DNA of 64,000 bases from Hirudinaria manillensis (Eukaryota; Annelida; Clitellata; Hirudinida; Hirudinidae), in the NCBI GenBank assembly GCA_034509925.1, contig CM067537.1, positions 3,984,501-4,048,500 on the forward strand. Direction: 5' to 3'. The notes beneath the pieces were generated by a model. The model searched no databases, was not told the DNA's origin, and saw only the letters and a program-made list of their open reading frames with translations. Shown here piece after piece: positions 40,123 through 52,919 of the stretch. The position numbers and the translations under genes were made by a program. Position 1 is the first letter of the stretch, and every line of letters begins with the position of its first letter.

Positions 40123-43100
40123 ATAAATAAATTAATAATAAATAAAAAAAATAATTATTGATTATTTAAAAATTAATAGTTAAGTAATTGATCAAGATAT
40201 ATAAAACAAAATTGATAATTTATCGGAATTATTTTGATTGCTTGCAAGGGTGGGTATGTCCTTTGCAAGCTTCACAAATAGCGCTTGATAAGCAAGAATC
40301 AGTTGATAAACAAGTCAAGCGTGATAAACAAGGCAAACTAAGCAAAGCAGATGTTCGTTCTAAGAGCAGACTTTCCAGAAGCCAAAGCAGGCAAAGCGGT
40401 TTGTATTTAAAGACTTTAATTGATGCCACTGCGTGTGTAATTAATAGAAATTTAAAATTAAAATATTTATTTAAAGTAGATTTGGATAATGTTTATTCAC
40501 AGAGTTTATTTGCATTAATAGTGTTAAATGATGCACTTAGGTGAATAATTAATCGAAATTTAAATTTAAAATATTTATTTATTTATTACAATATTGATTA
40601 ACAATTGATCACTTATTTATTATTAGGAAAGTCTGATCAGTCCCTAACGCGATGAGCAACTCGTTCAAATGAAATTAAAAACAATTTTAAAATTAAAAAC
40701 ATGTTTTTAATTCGCCATTTTATTCCAAATGACAGAATCATATTTGGCCGGAAAACTTTATAAATGAGCAGCGATTCAGATAATTTGATTATTACTTGTT
40801 TTATAATAACATTGTTTATTAACTGTTTTATAATTCATTTATTAAATGTTTTATAATTTAATTATTAAATGCTTTGTAATAATATTGTTTATTAAATGAT
40901 TTATAATTCAATTATTAAATGTTTTATAACATTAATTATAGCTTATTTTTATACATATATTTATTTTCACACAAAATTATTGAATTATTTGATTCTTCAA
41001 CTGCACTTTGTGGTGACTTCTTTACGAACGAAAGTCTCGAAATTGTTTCTCGTTGGAATAAAAATTTGAGGGATTTAATTTATCTTCGGTAATTCATGCT
41101 TTCATATTTTCTGTCATCAAAAAATAAATTTTAAAAGTTAATTCAATAAAACTTTAAATTGTTTATTGCAGAATGTTTTACATCCACATTTCAAAATGTG
41201 TTGAAATTGAAATCAAGTGAAAAAACCGAACGAACACTGAAAATCAGTAATTATTGTTAAAATAAATAAAATACTATCGAAAAACAAATTGAAACTTTTT
41301 GGCAGAATAAACTCTGGTTGTTGCATGTGATGGTTGTATTAGCAGTCGTCACGTGAAGCATTCCATGCCTCCACCGACCTCGACTTGGGCGCCAAAACGA
41401 GTAGCAGATCGATTGAGAAGTGCCCTCACATCCTATTAAGGTTTCGTCAGGCACTCCAACAAAAAGGAATATAAAATATAAAAAATTGAATTAACTGAAT
41501 TAATCAATAAAAAAGAATAAATGCTTTCAATAAAATCCCATCATAAATTGACGCAGAAAAATTCTCACCTAAGGACTTTTTGTGGCCACAGATGAGTTGA
41601 AGTGAAACATGGTCAAAGGTTTGAGGGTCCACCCAGGGTCTTGAAACTTGAAATCAGTTTCTCAAACTTTAATTTTTACTCCAACACAATTATTTTATTG
41701 CTTATCCTAGTTAACTTTAAAGAAATAAAATTCTTTAAGAAGTAAAAATAAAACTCTTTAAATAAATAAATAAAAATAAACAAATAAATAAAAATGAATA
41801 AATAAAAATAAATAATAACTCCTAGTTAACTTTATAAAAAAAACTTTAAACTCTTTAAGAAGTCATAGAAAGTACACAGAAATATATTTTACATTAATTA
41901 GGGCAGAAATAATTTACTAAAATAACCTCGATATCAACTCAAGTGGGCCATCATTAATATGGTTTCCATGACGACGGTTTCGAGTATGGCGGGTTTATTT
42001 GAGTAGCGCCCTAGGCAGGACCATCGTAGGTACTGGGATCATTTATGTAGCGCTGTTTCTCGGAGGCTCTTTGTGAAGCTGGATTGAAAGGCTACTACTT
42101 TTAAACACCTGTCGTAAGAATTAAAAAAAATTCCATTCTAGCAGCCTAGTCAGACTTGTTTCGTTCTAAAAGTGGAGCTAAAACCTGAAACTCATGTTCT
42201 GCGGTTCCTGAGAATATTTGTCTTCAAATTTCAATTTTAAAATTTCTTCAAGCATCCATTGTTTTTTTGTAGCTTATTAAATCATAATTAATATTAATAG
42301 ATTATAATTATGCCTAATACATGAATGTCAATTGTTACATTTAAAACAATAACAATATAAATAAAAAACTATTTATAAATATTATAAAACTGTTTATAAT
42401 TACTGAAGTAACTATTTATAATTATTTTCAAATAAATAAAAGAGATCTGATAGGAAGCACCTCTGGCTAAAGTTTCAATTTAAAGAAAGATTAACTTGTC
42501 TTAATAAATGAAATCTTACTTTGGAAAAGGCTATTTCGAAATAGAAAGTCTAAAAGTCATTTCTAGTATTTAAACTGTATTTCATAATTTAATAAAATAT
42601 ATATTTTAGGCTTTCTAAATATGGTTTTTAATAAATAAACATTGTTTTTTATGTTTAATAATTTTCTATTTAATAAATATAATTGTATATGTGTTTTTTT
42701 GTATTTATGTTTCTGTAGCATCAGGTCCTTCACTCAATCCACATAGCTTTATTCAGATGCATTGTTAAATGTTTATTGGAGATTTATTCACCTCCATATG
42801 GAAGTCTTAATGAGATCTGACATCTGTCGACTCCTGCAAAATGCCAACAAATATAACCATATTAAAATAGAAATGAACAAAATAGTAATTATTATTTAAA
42901 AATTTACAAACAAACCTAAAAAAATAAATAATAACAATAATAATAATAATAAAATGGCAGTTAATTGCATAATTCAACATTAACTTCAGTACAAACAAAC
43001 AGTAAGTCTATTTAAAGAGACAACTTAAGCAGAAAGCAGAAAAATGTATGACGTCATAGACGGCCATAAATAGAATCAAGTGTTGCTAATTGCTTCCTGA

Positions 43101-45602
43101 ATTCATTTGTCGTCTGCCTAGAACTTGAAAGTTTCACTTTTAAGCGATTTGAACTTTTATTGATGTTTATTATCCTCTTAAGACCTTCCCGTCTCCATGG
43201 AAACACACGCCTGTTTAGAATTTATGCTTGCTTTTATTCAGGATTAAATGGATTTAAAAGGAATTTATTTCGCATCTTTTAATCCGTGAAGCATAATTTT
43301 ACAAGCTCTTTCCTTGTAAGTTGACTTGTAAAAAATAAGAAAAGCATTTTTCTCTGCCGTAAAAAAAATCTGGGAGAAAAAAACCTTCTTGAAGTTGTAA
43401 ATTGATTTTTTGTTTACAGAAAGTTGATAATTTAAATTTATTACCCCACTGAATGCGAAGCATTAAAAGATAAAATAAAAATTATTTTCAATCGCCATCA
43501 TCATCATGGTTGTGGGAAATGATGACGATGGTGATGATGATGATGATGATGATGATGATCGTCATGACCATCTTCGTCGTCATATCGCGTCTGCAGCCTC
43601 CAGCAGAGATCGTTAAATTTCATTTCGATATTCGCATTCAATCCAACATTTTCCATGAATAATTTAATTTAAATTTGTAATGTGTGCATCTGCGTGTGAA
43701 TTTCGTATAATGTAATTGTTTTTAATATCTGAGTTGATAAAATTTAGTAACATTTATTAGAAAGTTAATAATCTCAGCAGAATTATTCGATGTAAACAAG
43801 TTGTTTTGAGAATGAGGAATCCCAATAAATTCAATAACCTCCGATAATGAGTCTCTATTCCATTTTTTTAAATTTCTGAGTCCATATGGACAGTCCATTT
43901 TGATGACAAAGGAAAATCTCTTAATATTTTCACTACCAAAAGAAGTACTTATTATCCATATTTATTAGAAATACCTTAAGTCAGAGATATGTTTACCTAT
44001 TGTAATATATTTACCTCTTCAATAATCTTGTTAAGGATTTTCTAGGCCACGAGAATAACCATCGGACCATGAGGTTTCGATGAATTTAGATTTCCAATAA
44101 AATTGTATGTTTACATTTTATGGTTGATCCTCGTATGCATAGCCTACCATTTATATTTTATGTTAACATGTTGGGTTAAGTTTTTAATTATTTTAATAAA
44201 CGAAGTTACACTTGATTGTTAATTAAATAATCTTTTTACAAAAGGCTGTTATGATCTGCTGGTTTCACAATATCCTCCAACTATTTATTTCACAGGAATT
44301 TATTTGAGGCTATTTACTGATTGTAGGAATTCAATGGTAACTTATGTGGAACTTACTGGCTGGGATGTTGTGGCTTCACTGAATTGCTCTTGAAAAAATG
44401 TAATAAATAATTACAAAACTAATTAGAAAAAGTAATTACCTAACTGCTTACAGCAATATGGCCGCATCTTCAATGATGCCCTGAGATGAAGACCTTTACA
44501 AATTTATCAAGTCAATCATTATTTTCTAACAAACTTTCACATTCTCAAAATCGAAATATTTTAATAAGAATTGTAAACGCGTTATACTTACGTGATAAAC
44601 AAAATTACTATTAAATAAACATTTATATTTAGGTCAAGAAATGACACAACAATTGACAAGAAATGACAATTTCGCAATTTTTATAAAGATTATTGCTTTT
44701 GCACGAACAAAACGAGGAAAAAAATATCTTCAGCCAAATCTGCATCTCCAGGCAAAAACCTTGGCAATTGGTTTCGAGATTAAAAAATGTCCTCGTATCC
44801 AATTCCGAATGCAATCTGAACATTGCCTAAATGCAAATTAAAATGCATTTCAAAGACGAACGATTGTAATATGTACGTCCAGGAACTGTGATTCCTTAAT
44901 TAATGTTACAGCATCATATTTTTAGATGACATTTTGTTACTAAGTCAATAGAAGGAAAATAATTATAATAAAATAATAAAAAATTTTATTTAATTTTCGT
45001 TTAATAAAATAATAAAAATAATAGAAAGTGTTAAACGACGTAAAGGGGGAAAACCTCTCGAAATGAAAGTGAAGTGGGACGTCAATTGATTCCTAAGATT
45101 CAAAAAAATCCAATGAAAGCTCTTGAAATGCTGACCACAGGCAACAAAGAGGAACGGAAGAAGGCCTAATTGAGTCTCCAATAATGTGTAAATATAACTT
45201 GTTTATAACGGATATAAAGGTATATACGTGCCTGATCATCGTATGCGGTAAGTATTAACCACGGAAAACAAAAATAGATTCAGAGACACATTCAAAAGTT
45301 TAAAAACTGCTAAGGAATCCCTGTGGCAGATTATGTGTTACATTGTGTTATATTGCATGACATTATATAATAATATATTACAAATATCATGCATATTATG
45401 CATTATAAAGAGAAAAATATGGTGGTATTACTCAATACGAATGGTGTAATGAAATTCTGTAGGAAATCATTAATGCATTTCTCAAAATAATGAATTTCTC
45501 GAATGAATAAAGTCGCAGAGAAAGGGCCAATATCACCTTAATACAGGAAGCTTGATGTATGAAAGCAAAACGAACATGGAACTATAACTACGAATGGATA
45601 TA

Positions 45603-45701
<99 letters not shown>

Positions 45702-46397
45702 TACCACTACCAATAATAATATTAATGAATTAACTAATTCAATGGCTAATACACGCCATAGTACACATCAGTTGTTACAATCTTTCGAATGATTATCCAG
45801 GATATTGACGGTAAAAATTGGGCATTTGAGTTGATCTGCAGCGGGATATTTGGTAATGTTGTATTTAAAATGTCAATAAATACAATTGAATGTTGTGAAG
45901 GATTAATATAAAAATTTAATTTTAATTAAAACCTTTATGAAATCAGTTATTATGGTCGTTGTTTTATAATAGTTTTATAAAAGGTTTTCTGAGTCGCTTC
46001 AATGATAAGTTAAATAATAAATCAGAACGTATATTTTATATTCGATCGGCCGATCCATATTGTCTACTTAATTGTCTTTAAAGACAATTCATTATTCAAG
46101 ACCTTTATTTTAATATTACGTAATAATAAAGTTAATAAGAAGTTCAATATTTGTTTGGTTTATTATTCGTAATAGTTTTTACATTAATAATAAGCACTAA
46201 CGATAAATAACACCGACGCTTGATTACCTGCAGGCCAATTTATCAAAACTAATGCAAGATGACATGACAACCTCTCTCATTAAGAATGCATGTTGATAAA
46301 TAGTTTTCAATGTGGTCTAATCCAACCAAACAAGAAGATATTAATCAATTAATTAACTTAAATTATTTAACTGACTCCACGTGTTATTTATTTGCAG
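40123..46397. other. Intergenic, no gene recognised
   Basis: AT-rich DNA. A 118-codon frame at 40,188-40,544 contains a lysine-rich low-complexity stretch (LDKQESVDKQVKRDKQGKLS). It has no splice phase compatible with the PDE1 exon upstream. (RTC)n/(GAY)n lies at 43,497-43,575 and (AAT)n at 45,608-45,705. A G+C-richer patch at 41,940-42,110 is not identified. Confidence 0.5.
45608..45705. repeat. (AAT)n microsatellite
   Basis: About 30 AAT units with one AAG and a few ACA/ACC changes at the right end. Confidence 0.93.
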
Positions 46398-46460
46398 CAA
46401 AGATTTCTTCCGTTCAGACGGAAGCCACACGCATGTTGGCGTTAATGGTGCGCGCGTCGG
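46398..46460 (+). other. Orphan 63-nt exon-like segment
   Basis: TTATTTGCAG precedes and GTCAGTGAAG follows a 63-base segment rich in G, C and CpG in very AT-rich DNA. Two frames are open. In one (ISSVQTEATRMLALMVRAS) it starts with two and ends with one leftover base, which is the phase needed by the first EGFR exon at 57,596; joining would give ..[11 protein letters not shown]. The other frame reads KDFFRSDGSHTHVGVNGARV. Nothing else ties it to either gene. Confidence 0.3.
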
Positions 46461-47284
46461 GTCAGTGAAGCATTGAAACATGGAGCTCCATCGGGCTTAA
46501 CAGATGTTCATTTGGTCAACCATCGAGTCTCAGAATTTGAAGATGCAAGTTACATTCATGTTTCTCCTATTTCTGAAATTCTCTGCTGGGATGCAAAAGA
46601 TGAATTACGTCAAGAAAGGTATTTTCAGTCTTTTGGTTTCTTTCGAAAATCCTTCAATGGCGACCACGAACGATTGTGAAACTGAGACATTTCATTCGCC
46701 TGACTTTACTTTATTGTTATTTCAAGTGTCAATTCTGTGTTGCTTGCAACTTTCGTAAATATAATTTATTTTATTTTAGCAATGATATTTAGCAAAACAC
46801 CGTAACAAGAAAAATCTTCTAACGTCGTATTCGTCACCTTTGCCTTTTTGTGTCTTTCAGCATAATCATCATCATCATTGTCATAATAATTATTTTATTA
46901 TTATTAATATTATTAATAGTTGTAGTAGTGCCATGAAAGTTCTAATCAACATGAGGTGAAAAGTAATTTTTATGAATGTCCTGATAATATGTAATATGCG
47001 CGTCAATAAATCTCCCTTTCCACACTATTATTGTCATCATTATCATCACCAGAGTCGCCATCAAGTTCGTATAAATCATCTTTAACGGCACATACGTTGA
47101 GTTTATTGAATTAATGGATTTCAGCAAATTCAATGTGATTTACAACTATTTAATATCATTTGAAATTATTTAAAATTATTTAATATTATTTAATAAAGTA
47201 CGCAAAATCCCTGAAAGCAATAAACAGATGTTTTGAAAACTGTAAATTTCCCAGCCAAAAAAAACCTCACAGTCCTACAACAAC

Positions 47285-47480
47285 ACACGGTCATTTAATA
47301 CGTGGTCCTATAAAGCATGATACTCCAATATACGGTTCGGTAATACATGGTACTCATAATATATGTAACTATAAAACATAGTCCTTTAATATGCAATTCT
47401 ACATGACCCTAGAAAGCATGACCCTATAATATATTGGCCTCCTTTAATATGTGACCATATAAAACATAGTCCTAATAAGA
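47285..47480. repeat. Degenerate tandem repeat, about 16-20 bp unit
   Basis: Around ten diverged units built on TAATAYRTGGTCCTATAAARCATG-like words, for example TACGTGGTCCTATAAAGCAT and AGAAAGCATGACCCTATAAT. The unit length drifts. Confidence 0.65.
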
Positions 47481-48794
47481 ATATTCTTCCAAATTTGTTT
47501 TCGAGAACATCTTTTTTTTTTCAAGATTGAAAAAATACTTTGAAATTGATGACCATCAGGTCTTAAAAATTTGCCCTCGCACAGCAATTCTGCATCGTCA
47601 TCATTGTCATCATTTCCCCCTCGTCTTCGTCATCGTCATCTTTTTTTCCCGTGATCATCATCATCATCATCATCATCAGCGTCACTATCACAGACTGGTC
47701 TCGAGAAAGGCGATTCTCTTTGAAGTGTTCGGCATTCAAAACGATGACGAAGCCAATGATGATTTCAACTTCAAAAATGTTCATTAAGTGCAATCTTTAA
47801 ATTTACTATTATTTTCCTGATCTTTTGTCTTTAATTTTCAGACTTTTAATTTTAATTTTTTAATGTGAAAAATTTTATTTTGTAATATTATTATTATTAT
47901 TATTTATTTTAATTTCGTGGAACATTTTATTTAATTTATTTTAACAAAGAAATTCCAAAGAAAGAATTAAAAGTGAAATTAAGTCCATATTATTTGAGAA
48001 ACACGAAGATAATTTTATTTTCCTATTTCCTGGAATATCATGCAAATACATGTCGCTTAATTATCATTATCTGATTGGATGCGGAATGCCCTGTCCACTT
48101 TCGGCAATGATGAAGAAGACGACGACGATGGCATTAGTGATTATGATGTTGATGATGTTAATGATAGCGTTATATATAATGCTGGTGATGATTACGACGA
48201 CAGAGGGTAGCTGTTTGAATGTCAAGGTTATTTCGATTGTTTTATTTAGTACAGAGACAGATATTAAAAATCATATTCTTCATTGCTGCATTTACGATTT
48301 ATAAAAACAAAGAATAACAAATAAATAAACAAACAAACAAATAAACAAACAAAGGAACGAACAAATAAATAAGTGAATGAATAAATAAATAAATAAATAA
48401 ATAATACAGGAAAACATTAAAATATTCCGATCGAAAAAGGAAAAGATTGGAAGGTCCCGCTTGGTGCTTTGCCATCAATACAGCTACATTGCTGCCTGCT
48501 ACAGCCTGCCTGGCTTTATCAGATGATGGCGATGCTGATGCTGATGATGATACCGAAGTGAATGCAATCGTTATCACCAATAGTAACTCATTTGTTATCA
48601 AATCGTATCGTCTGTTGATGGTATATTATATATAATGTTGTTGTAATCATACAATTTATTTTTATTTTTTTTGCATAATTTAAGATCTGTTGATTTGAAA
48701 TCTCACTGAATTATTCTGACGATTCGATCATAAAAAGCATCGAAAGGAATTGTTAGACAACGGATGCTATTAAATGAAGCAGTCATTTCCTACA

Positions 48795-48938
48795 TCACTT
48801 TATGTTCAGACCATCGTCGTCGTCGTCGTTGTTGCTGTTGTTGGTAGGGATGCCATTCAGAAAGTAGGAGGTTGTTGATCGTTGATGAGGAACAAAAAGA
48901 TGTCCCTCGGGCTGTCCGAGGGTCAGCCCCACAATCAC
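48795..48938 (-). other. Orphan minus-strand terminal exon-like segment
   Basis: On the minus strand TTTATTTTTACAG is followed by 47 codons and a stop (TGA at 48,795-48,797). It reads VIVGLTLGQPEGHLFVPHQR, then STTSYFLNGIPTNN and an Asp run before LNIK. G+C is higher than its surroundings and the acceptor is good. The Asp run is the (GAY)n microsatellite read in frame. I do not recognise the peptide and see no partner exon to its right. Confidence 0.3.
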
Positions 48939-51849
48939 CTGTAAAAATAAAAATAAACAACATCTGCGATGTTGTGTTAAAAGGTGCGAATAACAAGAGC
49001 TGCGTATAATAACAGGTCCTGCTTATAGTAAAAGTACGGCAATAAATAAACTAGTTAATTAATCAATCATTCAAGTATTATATTATATATCGATATAATA
49101 CTTATAAGAGTATCAGAGTGGTGTTAGCAAGTAGTGTAATAATTAAACATTTTTAAAATTAATTATTAATTAATATTAATATAAATGAAATCATTTATAT
49201 TAATTAATATTAATATTTAAATTAAATCATTGAACAATAATTAACAACATTATTTATACTTTAAAGTCAAAGAAGGAAGTTCTGCTTCGAAATGGTTAAC
49301 GAAAAATAAAATTCCCAAGTAATTATTAAAAATATTTCGCCAATTAATCCGAATAAAAAAATAAATGATTCAATAAAATGTAAATATTCGATCGACTCCA
49401 CAAAGTTCCAAATTCAAATATTCCGTCTTTCGTAATTTTTATGTCTTTGGAACTTCAGAAAGTCATGCTGTTCCAACTTCTAGGTTCCAAAAATTTAAAT
49501 TTTATATTATTTATTGAAGATAAATAAATTTATTGTAAATAAATCAATTTATTGAAAAGAAATGGAAATGATGTGTCGGAGGCTTCCATCCAAGTATTGA
49601 TTTGTCAAAGTCAGGAAGGACCAAGCTGCGTCTTCCCAGTTCGAAAAAAAAAATAATAATAATTTGTTGCAAATGTTGGAAACTTCGTTTATTTAAGAAA
49701 TATTTTACAGGAATTTAGTCAGAAATTCGTAATTTTCAAATTTCCTGATTTCAAATTATTCTGATTAATTTCTCGGTTCGAAGTAATTTTATAATTTTCT
49801 TGAATTACTCCACGTTCTGTTTTTCAATGTGACAACTTAATAAAAATGCTGAAAATAATTTCCCGCTTTTTATTTTATTCGATTTGTTCGATTTAAACAG
49901 ATAAATCCCGAAATAAACAAATGCCAACTGAATATTTAAAAGCATCTCTCATGAATTAATGACGCAAGCCTGGCATTCATTAACATTTCGAACGTGGATT
50001 TTAGAATTTGTTGGGTTTTAAAGATATTTTTGGATTATTCTTGTATTTTATTCTTATTATTATCGATATTTTTCAGAAATATTTGTTCATTTTATCAAGT
50101 CCTGTTGTCGTGCTGTCCTGTGATTTTCTTGCTGGAAAAGCAGACCCGAAAAAGTGACGATTTATGAGTCATAAGTTATTATCGATCGGAAAAGTCCGTG
50201 ATCCAGTCTTCCACGGAGACGAGGAGAGAAATAATTGTTAAATATTTAACAAATAAATATATTACTAAATCGTTAAATAATAAATTGTTATATAATAAAT
50301 TGAAAGAGTGAATCCCATTTCTTTAAATTTACCAATGACGATGGAATATCAGGCCTTGTTGTTGAAAGCCAACCGGTGAAAGGGACGTTGTCGTCTGCAG
50401 TTCTCTTTGTGAATTTCAAGATAATTTCAAACTACGATTAGTCATTGGTTTTTTTTTTCGTTTCAACCGCCTCTTTATAACAAATTATTTGTAAAATTTC
50501 CGATTTAATTCTATACTTAATGCCCAATTTTCCTCGAGTGGAGATTGAAGTTGAAACATCACATCGGAGTTAATCATATTCATAGTGTCATTGAAGTGTC
50601 ACATTCATTTATGCATCTGTTCATCTGGATTCTTCAAGAACTTTTTAGAAAAATTGCTGGAATGTCATTTACTAATGAAATTTCATCGTTTGCAAATGAT
50701 TCTCCATCGTTGATATTTCTTTCTGAAGGTGTCCACTTTCCTTAGTTTCCTTGGCAACGAAGTTTGTTTATATGTGTGTTTGTTTGTGTGTGTACGAGTT
50801 TATTTTTTTTTAAGAATTTGAACCAATTTCTTTAAGTCATTGAAATTAATAAAATCTGCTATTAAATGTTAAAATTGCAAAGGCAGTCTACATCTAATGT
50901 TTAAACGCTATCTAGCTAGAATTGTTGAAAATCGAACCGAACGAAAATACGTCGGTTGCATTAACGTGCAACATTCAAATATTAAGTTCGAGTTTATAAT
51001 CATTAACTTTGAAAAGTTTAAGATTGAAAATAACGGTCAAAGCATAGCAAAAGCAATGCTTCAAAGTATGGTTGTAAGAAAAATTCATTATAGTTATAAG
51101 AGCAATGAGGAACAGCTATCAGTGAGGCTTAGCCAATCAAAGGTGGGAGCTGCCATTTTCTTCCATCCTCTGGAATTACATCCCTGCTCTCATTGTAAAT
51201 GTGAATGTAGTTTATTTATGTACTATGAACAGTTTCAGATGCACAGTGTTCCATTTCTAAAAAGCCCAATGTTTTATCTGGTTATCTGTTACAATTGAAT
51301 TTTCATTCTTTAAATTTGAATTGATTTCTTTGTTTAAATGAATTAAATACCTTCGTAATTAGCCTTCAAAAACGCAAGAAAATGTTGGACTTTCTGCCAA
51401 TTCTTTCCTCTCCTTGCACCTCCTGACAACAACTCGAATGACAAAAAATCTTGAAAAGTTCATTTTACTCGGATTTAGACCTGACACTCATTCTAACTTA
51501 TAAAAAGGCACGATTTTAAAATTTCAATTTTATTTTACCTTTCACGAGAAAATAATTTTTATTGCCCAAACTTTCTAACCATCATAACTATGTGTTGATG
51601 TACCATGCTGCATTCAAATGAGGATGACAAAGTCAGATGTGGTCAAATGCCACCACTCCAAATAAAGAGAACATTGTCCGATTGTGTTGTGAAAGTTACT
51701 AAATTTCAGAGTAATTTGAGAGTAAATTTTTTTTAAAAGGTTAAAAATGTTGTTTGACTTTCAACTAAAATGTTTTTCGAACATTAACATGAAATTATCT
51801 AAAAAGAAAAATGACTTTTAGGTGAAGTTACAGATTAATTACGGCATTG

Positions 51850-52217
51850 AACAATTGGTGGGATACCAATTGAAGTTGCCGCTCCTTTGATGTTCCGATG
51901 ATAACATTATGACCTTCAAAATTCAACTTCTAACTGATTGTGAGATTAGAATGATAACTAGATTGTGACTATTAGTTGAAGACTTTCTCCTTATTACAAT
52001 GCTTATTCGTTCTATTAAACAATTACAATGCTTATACAATTTAAAAACGTGATTGAACTATAAGCACTAAAACAGTACCATATCACTACTTTAGAAACTC
52101 ATTTTGGTACAAAATTTCAGATTTTTTAACTTTTTTATTTTTACCCCCTCACAATGCCCCCTGTCCCATTTGCTGCTCTGGGTGCACAGCCCCACACCCC
52201 TCTTGGTACGCCACTAT
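51850..52217. repeat. Dispersed repeat family, copy B
   Basis: Partner of copy A (32,824-33,255), with the same blocks in the same order and orientation. Its right edge read on the minus strand is TAGTGGCGTACCAAGAGGGG, the kind of terminus used by hAT-like DNA transposons. It is probably a non-autonomous DNA element; the other end is not defined. Confidence 0.75.
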
Positions 52218-52919
52218 GAATAATTGTCCTCATAATAATGGAAAAAAAGTTTTCTTTGAAATTATATTCTTTTCATCATTAAATAATAAAAAAATTGTTT
52301 CATTGAATTTAAAAGTAATCTGCTTGCAATTAATTCCAGACATATATATCTTATATCCGGTATCCTCCAGTTCTTTTTATTGCCTTTCATCTAACTTTAA
52401 TCAAAGTTTCTGACAACGTTTTCCAAACATACAAATTGGATTTGAAATCTCAAGCAAGCTTTGAAAAAATCTTGAATTTATCAGCTTCTTCCGAATTTGG
52501 AAGTCTGTAGGGAGACATCGTCGCATTTGCAAATGTCATTGACACCAAAAGAAGCGGCCAGTTTTGCAAACGTACTTTGCAAATATTAACTTGTCAGTTG
52601 AGGTCTTCCATGTCCTAGAAAGACTCTCAAGCTTTGCAAGCAATTTTCTTAAAATTTGTGAAATTTCAATGCAAACATTTTGACGCATTTATATTTTTAA
52701 TTTCAAAATTTCACGGTGAATTTTAAAGAATATAAAACCGGAAGGAGAGAATTTTATGCACATTTGTGCGGCATTTGTTACCTTCACAATTTTGTTAGTT
52801 AAAATTTATTTTAGGCTTCTCTTTAAACTCGGGGATCCTATTTTCTACTGATTTAACATGTATCTTGTGTACCAGATATAATACCAACAACAACAACAAT
52901 CACAACATAATTCAAAGCC

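Larger units (their letters stand above)
46461..51840. other. Intergenic, no gene confirmed
   Basis: AT-rich, with a degenerate tandem repeat at 47,285-47,480, (RTC)n clusters at 47,590-47,680, (GAY)n at 48,110-48,140 and 48,520-48,555, and short AAAT/AAAC tracts around 48,300-48,405. A minus-strand exon-like segment is listed separately. A 133-codon frame at 50,897-51,298 (starting MFKRYLARIVENRTERKYVG) has ordinary AT-rich codon use and no recognised motif. Confidence 0.45.

Noticed and set aside
50897..51298. 133-codon frame as a gene
   Set aside because: AT-rich composition like its flanks, no motif or domain recognised, no splice partners; could be chance.
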